This document shows, piece after piece, positions 59,479-64,000 of a DNA stretch of 64,000 bases. Made by a program: the position numbers and the translations under genes. The notes under the pieces are model-generated. The model had not been told where the DNA came from and did no database searches. It saw nothing but the letters and a program-made list of their open reading frames with translations. Within the stretch, counting starts at the first letter, position 1, and each line of letters begins with the position of its first letter. Source of the stretch: Blastococcus aurantiacus (GTDB lineage Bacteria > Actinomycetota > Actinomycetes > Mycobacteriales > Geodermatophilaceae); NCBI RefSeq assembly GCF_900102425.1, contig NZ_FNBT01000006.1:186001-250000 (forward strand), given 5' to 3'.

Positions 59479-60534
59479 GTGATCCCCCTGCCGTCCCTGG
59501 GCTGGCGCCCCGAGCTCGCGGAGCACCTGCCCGCCGGCACGGTGCCCGCCCGGGTGGTGCGCGTGGACCGCGGCCGGCTCGGCGTCCTCGCCGGGGGCGG
59601 TGCACGGCGGGTGCACACCAGCGCCGGCCTCTTCGCCGACCCCACCGCCGGCGGGCCGGCGGTGGGCGACTGGGTGGCGCTGCGGGACGAACTGGCGGTC
59701 GCCGTCCTCCCCCGGACCAGCGCGTTCGTGCGCACCGCGGCGGGCCGCACGTCGACCGCGCAGGTGGTGGCGGCCAACCTCGACGTAGTCCTGGTGGTGG
59801 ACGCGCTGACCGCCGATCCCCGGTTGCGCCGCGTGGAGCGCTACCTCGCCGTCGCCTGGAGCAGCGGGGCGACGCCGGTCGTCGTCCTGACCAAGGCCGA
59901 CCTCTGCGACGACGTCGATGCCGGGGTCGAGGCCGTGCGGGAGGACGCGCTCGGGGTGGACGTCCTCGCCGTCAGCTCCTGGACAGGAGAGGGCATGGAC
60001 GCGGTCCGCGCACTGCTCCGGCCGGGCCGGACGGCGGCGATGGTCGGCCCGTCGGGGGTCGGGAAGTCCAGCCTGCTCAACGCGCTGGCCGGGGAGACGG
60101 TCGCCGGCACCCGGGAGATCCGCGAGGACGGGCGGGGCCGCCACACCACGACCGCCCGGGAGCTGCACCTGCTCCCCGGCGGGGCGCTGCTGGTCGACAC
60201 CCCCGGCATGCGCGAGCTGGCGCTGCACGACGACGCCGCCGGTGTCGAGGCCACCTACGCCGATGTCGCCCGGCTGGCCGCCGACTGCCGGTTCCGGGAC
60301 TGCCACCACGCGGGCGAACCCGGGTGCGCGGTCGCCGCGGCCATCGACGAGGGCCGGCTCGACCCGGCCCGCTTCCGCGGCTGGCGCAAGCTGCAGGCCG
60401 AGGCGCACCGCCAGCTGCTGCGCGTGGACGCCCGCGCACGGGCGGAGGAGCGGGCCCGGCTGCGCTCCCTGCACCGCTCGATGCGCGACCAGCCCAGCCG
60501 TGAAAGGACCACCCGTCCCCCCACGCCTCGCTAG
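59479..60534 (+). CDS. rsgA: Ribosome small-subunit-dependent GTPase RsgA
   Basis: A 351-residue circularly permuted GTPase that assists late 30S maturation. An OB-fold N-domain (~20-85) precedes the G domain, in which G4 (VLTKADL) comes before G1 (VGPSGVGKSSLLNAL, ~195) and G3 (VDTPGM). The zinc knuckle CRFRDCHHAGEPGC (~273-286) follows. The last eight or so residues (TTRPPTPR) are encoded by dispersed-repeat copy C. The start is GTG, probably leaderless. Confidence 0.95.
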   Translation: MIPLPSLGWRPELAEHLPAGTVPARVVRVDRGRLGVLAGGGARRVHTSAGLFADPTAGGPAVGDWVALRDELAVAVLPRTSAFVRTAAGRTSTAQVVAANLDVVLVVDALTADPRLRRVERYLAVAWSSGATPVVVLTKADLCDDVDAGVEAVREDALGVDVLAVSSWTGEGMDAVRALLRPGRTAAMVGPSGVGKSSLLNALAGETVAGTREIREDGRGRHTTTARELHLLPGGALLVDTPGMRELALHDDAAGVEATYADVARLAADCRFRDCHHAGEPGCAVAAAIDEGRLDPARFRGWRKLQAEAHRQLLRVDARARAEERARLRSLHRSMRDQPSRERTTRPPTPR

Positions 60535-60561
60535 CTCGGCGCGGGCCCCTGACGGCTGGCC
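60502..60561 (+). repeat. Dispersed repeat, copy C (overlapping the end of rsgA)
   Basis: AAAGGACCACCCGTCCCCCC followed by CTCGGCGCGGGCCCCTG aligns with copies A and B; the 3' end is more diverged. It supplies the rsgA stop and last codons. Confidence 0.65.
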
Positions 60562-60599
60562 GTTCCAGCACGCTCCGGGCCATGGGTAGCGTTCGACGG

Positions 60600-61871
60600 G
60601 TGCGCGTGCTCGTGATCGGTTCCGGTGCCCGGGAGCACGCTCTGTGCGTGGCTCTGACGTCCGACCCCGCCGTCGAGGCGCTGGCCTGCGCGCCCGGCAA
60701 CGCCGGCACCCGTGCGCTGGCCGAGTCGCAACCCGTCGACGTCCGCGACCCCGACGCGATCGCCGCCCTGGCGCGGACGTGGCAGGCCGACCTCGTCGTC
60801 ATCGGCCCCGAGGTCCCGCTGGTGGCCGGCGCGGCCGACGCCGTCCGCGACGCGGGCATCGCCTGCTTCGGCCCGTCCGAGCAGGCGGCCCAGCTGGAGG
60901 GCAGCAAGTCCCTCGCCAAGCACGTGATGACCGCGGCCGGCGTGCCCACCGCGCAGGCCTGGCCCGTCGGCGGGCCGGCCGAGCTGGAGACGGCGCTCGA
61001 CGAGGTGGCCGCGCTGACCGGCGGCGCGCCCTGGGTGGTGAAGGACGACGGCCTGGCCGCGGGCAAGGGCGTGCTGGTGACGCCGGACCGCGACGCTGCC
61101 GCCGCGCACGGGCGCGCCGTCCTGGACGCCGGGGGAGCGGTGCTGGTCGAGGAGTACCTCGACGGCCCGGAGGTGTCGCTGTTCGCCGTCACCGACGGGA
61201 CGACGGTGCTGCCGCTGGTGCCCGCGCAGGACTTCAAGCGCCGGGACGAAGGCGACGGCGGACCCAACACCGGCGGCATGGGCGCCTACGCGCCGCTGCC
61301 CTGGGCGCCCGCCGGGCTGGTCGAGGACGTGCTCGCCACCGTGCTGCAGCCCACCGTCGACGAGATGGCCCGCCGCGGTGAGCCGTTCAGCGGGCTGCTC
61401 TACGCGGGGCTGGCGCTGACCTCGCGCGGCGTGCGGGTGGTCGAGTTCAACGCGCGGTTCGGGGATCCCGAGACCCAGGTCGTGCTGCCGCTGCTGGCGA
61501 CGCCGTTGGCCGGCCTGCTGCACGCGGCGGCGACCGGCACCCTCGCCGGCCACCCGCCGCTGGAGTGGCGCGCCGGCTCCGCCGTCACGGTGGTGGTCGC
61601 CGCGCCCGGATACCCGGAGGCGCCGCGCACCGGCGACCCGGTGACCGGTGCCGACGGCGAGGGCGTGCTGCACGCCGGCACCGCCCTGGCCGACGACGGC
61701 AGCGTGGTGTCCGCCGGCGGTCGCGTCCTGGCCGTGACGGCAGTGGGAGACGACCTCGCCGCCGCGCGGCAGACCGCCTACGAGCGGGTGGCCGGCGTGC
61801 GACTGGCCGGGGCGCACTGGCGCACCGACATCGCCCTGGCCGCCGTCGAGGGGCGGATCGCCGTCCGCTAG
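60600..61871 (+). CDS. purD: Phosphoribosylamine-glycine ligase
   Basis: A 423-residue ATP-grasp enzyme for step two of purine synthesis: VRVLVIGSGAREHAL, ADLVVIGPEVPLVAGAADAVRDAGI, LEGSKSLAKHVM, PWVVKDDGLAAGKGV, QDFKRRDEGDGGPNTGGMGAYAP and FNARFGDPETQ. The GTG at 60600 is preferred because TAGCGT lies seven bases upstream, giving a leaderless start; an ATG at 60582 would add six residues. Its TAG stop overlaps the stop of the convergent SMI1 gene (CTAG). Confidence 0.96.
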   Translation: MRVLVIGSGAREHALCVALTSDPAVEALACAPGNAGTRALAESQPVDVRDPDAIAALARTWQADLVVIGPEVPLVAGAADAVRDAGIACFGPSEQAAQLEGSKSLAKHVMTAAGVPTAQAWPVGGPAELETALDEVAALTGGAPWVVKDDGLAAGKGVLVTPDRDAAAAHGRAVLDAGGAVLVEEYLDGPEVSLFAVTDGTTVLPLVPAQDFKRRDEGDGGPNTGGMGAYAPLPWAPAGLVEDVLATVLQPTVDEMARRGEPFSGLLYAGLALTSRGVRVVEFNARFGDPETQVVLPLLATPLAGLLHAAATGTLAGHPPLEWRAGSAVTVVVAAPGYPEAPRTGDPVTGADGEGVLHAGTALADDGSVVSAGGRVLAVTAVGDDLAAARQTAYERVAGVRLAGAHWRTDIALAAVEGRIAVR

Positions 61872-62779
61872 CTGTACCGGTTCGCGTAGTAGGTCAGGTC
61901 GACGTCCCCGTCCGCGTCGACGACCTGCTCGCCGGCCTCCAGCTCTTCGGCCCAGCGGGTGAGCCAGCCCTCGAAGCGCCGCGTCTCGACCTCGCCGCCC
62001 TCCACGTGGTCGCGGAAGAGCACCTCGCCGGTGACGGCGTCGAGGCAGTAACCGTTGCCCGAACCGTCGGCGGTGAAGCTCACCCAGGAAGGCCGCCACC
62101 AGTCGTCGAGCGCGCCACGTTCGTCGCTGATCTCCTTCATCATCGTCCACTCCCCAACGATGGAGGCCGCGTCGAGCAGCTCGTGGCCTTCCGTGATCGC
62201 GGTGACGGCCTCGCCCTGCCCGTCGTGGCGGGCCAGCGACCGGCGCAGCGGTGCCGGGATCGGCCGGCCGATCACCTCCTCGAGCGCGCGGAGCGCCTCC
62301 TCGCTCGCGCCGGGGGACAAGGCGCCGTTGCCCAGCGGGTGGTGCTCGGCGAACCAGCGCTCGATCCGCTCCCACGCGGCGTCGACCGCCGCCTCGCCCT
62401 CGACGTCGGGTTCGGGCCGCCGCTCCAGCGGCTGGTACCGCAGCAGGTACGTGGTGCCGGGCACCAGGCCTTCCGCGAGCACGTGCGGGGCGATCCCGCC
62501 TTCGACGAGCTCGACCTGGCGGCCGCCCCCGTCGACGTCGAGACGGACGTGGAACAGGAACCGCGTGAGCCGCTCGAGCGTCGCGCCGAGCCGGGGGCGC
62601 GCCGCCTCGTCGAGCACCCCGACGCCGCCGTCGGTCCGGGCCAGCTGCAGCAGCTGGTCCGGGCGTCGGCGCCAGCGGCTGACCCGAACGGGCCACTCGC
62701 CGGCGCGTTCGACGTCGTCGGCGATTCCCTCGGCCTTGATCCGGTGCAGGCCCTCCCCGCGCAGGACGAGCTTCGTCAT
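61868..62779 (-). CDS. SMI1/KNR4-domain protein
   Basis: A 303-residue protein. The C-terminal ~190 residues form a SMI1/KNR4 domain (ERIERWFAEHHPLGNGALSPGASEEALRALEEVIGRPIPAPLRRSLARHDG, then WWRPSWVSFTADGSGNGYCLD and GWLTRWAEEL). The N-terminal ~110 residues are an unrecognised beta-rich domain with a WPVRVSRWRRR motif. SMI1 domains are often immunity proteins of contact-dependent toxin systems, but no toxin gene is adjacent here. TACGGT seven bases before the ATG implies leaderless expression. Confidence 0.82.
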   Translation of the reverse strand: MTKLVLRGEGLHRIKAEGIADDVERAGEWPVRVSRWRRRPDQLLQLARTDGGVGVLDEAARPRLGATLERLTRFLFHVRLDVDGGGRQVELVEGGIAPHVLAEGLVPGTTYLLRYQPLERRPEPDVEGEAAVDAAWERIERWFAEHHPLGNGALSPGASEEALRALEEVIGRPIPAPLRRSLARHDGQGEAVTAITEGHELLDAASIVGEWTMMKEISDERGALDDWWRPSWVSFTADGSGNGYCLDAVTGEVLFRDHVEGGEVETRRFEGWLTRWAEELEAGEQVVDADGDVDLTYYANRYS

Positions 62780-62903
62780 GCCCCGGACCGTAGGGGCCCG
62801 GCGGACCGCCCGGGCCGTTCCGGAAGGGCTTCATCCGTTCGGCCGACAGGGACGTCGGCATCCACCGGGGCGGCCCGGCACGCGGGTGCGAGAGGATGGG
62901 CCC

Positions 62904-62945
62904 GTGGCGCGACGAGCAGACCAGGCCGAAGCGGTGTTCGCATGA
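62904..62945 (+). CDS. 13-residue mini-ORF overlapping purB
   Basis: GTG at 62904 opens VARRADQAEAVFA, ending in ATGA that contains the purB start. GAGGAT lies six bases upstream, so a leaderless mRNA could start at this GTG and feed ribosomes into purB, which lacks a convincing Shine-Dalgarno. Confidence 0.35.
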   Translation: MARRADQAEAVFA

Positions 62946-64000
62946 TCGACCGGTACACGCTCCCCGAGATGGGGCGCGTCTGGAGCGATCAGCACAAGTA
63001 CGAGCTGTGGTGCCGCGTGGAGACGCTGGTGCTCGAGGCGCACGCCGCCGCGGGCCGGGTGCCCGCTGACGTCGTCGAGCCGGTGCGCAACGCGCCCCCG
63101 CCTACGCCGGAGCGGGTCGCGGAGATCGAGGAGACGACGCAGCACGACGTCATCGCCTTCCTCACCGCCTGGGCGGACAACACCGAGCCGCGCTCGGCCG
63201 CCGCCTACGTGCACCACGGCATGACGTCGTCCGACCTGCTGGACACCGCGCTCGCCGTCCAGCTCACCGACGCGACCGACGTCCTGCTCGCCAAGGCCGA
63301 CCGGTTGGTGGCCGCGCTGCGCGACCACGGGCTGGCGCACCGCTCCACGATCCGGGTGGGCCGCACCCACGGGGTGCACGCCGAGCCCGTCGTCTGGGGG
63401 CACCGGGTCGCCGACCTCGCCTTCGCCATGGCGCGCTCGCGCGACCGGCTGCGGGCGGCGCGCGAGCGCGTCGGCGTCGTCGCCATCTCCGGCGCCGTCG
63501 GCACGTACTCGCTGATCGACCCCTCCGTCGAGGTGGCCGTGGCCGAGGCGCTGCAGCTGAAGCCGGCGGACGCCTCGACCCAGGTGGTGCTGCGCGACTC
63601 GATCTCCGAGTGGGTCTCGGCCCTCGCGGTGATCGCCACCGTCTGCGAGGCGATCGCCCTGGAGGTCCGGCACGGGCAGCGCACCGAGGTGCGCGAGCTG
63701 TCGGAGGCGTTCGGGTCGGGCCAGAAGGGCTCGAGCGCGATGCCGCACAAGAAGAACCCGATCCGCTCCGAGCGCATCGCCGGGCTGGCCCGGGTCGTGC
63801 GCGCGGCGATCGTGCCGGTCATGGAGGGCATCCCGCTCTGGCACGAGCGCGACATCTCGCACTCCTCCACCGAGCGGGTGTTCCTGCCCGACGCCGCGAT
63901 CACCACCGACTACCTGCTGCACCTGACCACGGGCCTGGTCGAGAACCTCGTCGTGGACGCCGACCGGATGCGGGCCAACCTGGAGTCGACCGGCGGGCTG
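62942..64000 (+). CDS. purB: Adenylosuccinate lyase (C-terminus beyond window)
   Basis: 353 residues are visible. PurB cleaves SAICAR and adenylosuccinate. It opens MIDRYTLPEMGRVWSDQHKYELWCRVE; motifs are VHHGMTSSDLLDTALAVQL, GRTHGVHAEPVVWGHRVADL (catalytic His) and the mobile signature loop GSGQKGSSAMPHKKNPIRSERIAGLAR. Purine genes purA and purD are nearby on the same strand. The ATG overlaps a short upstream ORF. Confidence 0.97.
   Translation, partial: MIDRYTLPEMGRVWSDQHKYELWCRVETLVLEAHAAAGRVPADVVEPVRNAPPPTPERVAEIEETTQHDVIAFLTAWADNTEPRSAAAYVHHGMTSSDLLDTALAVQLTDATDVLLAKADRLVAALRDHGLAHRSTIRVGRTHGVHAEPVVWGHRVADLAFAMARSRDRLRAARERVGVVAISGAVGTYSLIDPSVEVAVAEALQLKPADASTQVVLRDSISEWVSALAVIATVCEAIALEVRHGQRTEVRELSEAFGSGQKGSSAMPHKKNPIRSERIAGLARVVRAAIVPVMEGIPLWHERDISHSSTERVFLPDAAITTDYLLHLTTGLVENLVVDADRMRANLESTGGL

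Noticed and set aside
61868-62779. Contact-dependent toxin immunity locus based on the SMI1 domain
   Set aside because: No polymorphic toxin, secretion or Rhs/WXG gene is nearby.

Overview
The window is very GC-rich DNA, densely packed with genes. It carries dnaK-grpE-dnaJ-hspR, HAIR-type heat-shock operators, an EtfD-like Fe-S membrane reductase, a dCTP deaminase of the mycobacterial bifunctional type and the fba/DUF3151/purA neighbourhood. This points to an actinobacterium. Gene content and style suggest Geodermatophilaceae (Blastococcus, Geodermatophilus or Modestobacter); that family call is an inference. I see no insertion sequence, prophage, CRISPR array or rRNA. Many genes start directly at or near a TANNNT-type -10 box, so leaderless transcription looks common.

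Layout. 1-3.6 kb: a DevS/DosT-like GAF sensor (cut by the window edge), a universal stress protein with a possible DevR box, a GGDEF-EAL protein and tRNA-Gly(CCC). 3.8-8.8 kb: a two-component system (HK and OmpR-type RR) with two exported acidic repeat proteins and an APH-like kinase. Three promoters in this block share one geometry: a CTCATC-type 7-4-7 direct repeat, exactly 19 bases, then a -10-like hexamer. 8.9-17.4 kb: secreted S8 protease with an IPT/TIG domain, dcd, a CynX-type MFS carrier, etfD and an AbiEi/DUF559 protein. 17.5-22 kb: the dnaK chaperone operon ending in its repressor hspR. 22-25.7 kb: two MarR regulators with an EmrB/QacA-type exporter, then OsmC and OhrR. 25.8-32.2 kb: clpB, two tail-to-tail four-TM paralogues, a sulfite-oxidase-like membrane protein and pyrE.

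32.2-47.7 kb is a divergent locus that I read as uptake and intracellular breakdown of N-acetylglucosamine oligosaccharides. One arm encodes GH3, GH1, NagA, NagB and a ROK kinase. The other encodes an Opp/Dpp-type ABC importer, with one permease fused to an ATPase, and a GH20 hexosaminidase. None of the glycosidases has a signal peptide. A palindrome (AATCTACC-N4-GGTAGATT) sits in the divergent promoter. It recurs 7 kb away, in front of a decayed SGNH hydrolase and an esterase-TetR pair, so the TetR protein is the likely regulator.

47.7-64 kb: FAD-linked oxidase, Nudix hydrolase, methyltransferase, CoA-disulfide-reductase-like enzyme, pentapeptide-repeat protein, fba, DUF3151, an Rbs-type ABC pair with no binding protein, purA, a glycerophosphodiesterase, rsgA, purD, a SMI1/KNR4 protein and the start of purB.

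The strongest leads are the three-promoter RR regulon, the two-site palindrome regulon, the HspR/SigH-type dual promoters of dnaK and clpB, and a 59-base dispersed repeat, one copy of which has become the N-terminus of PyrE.
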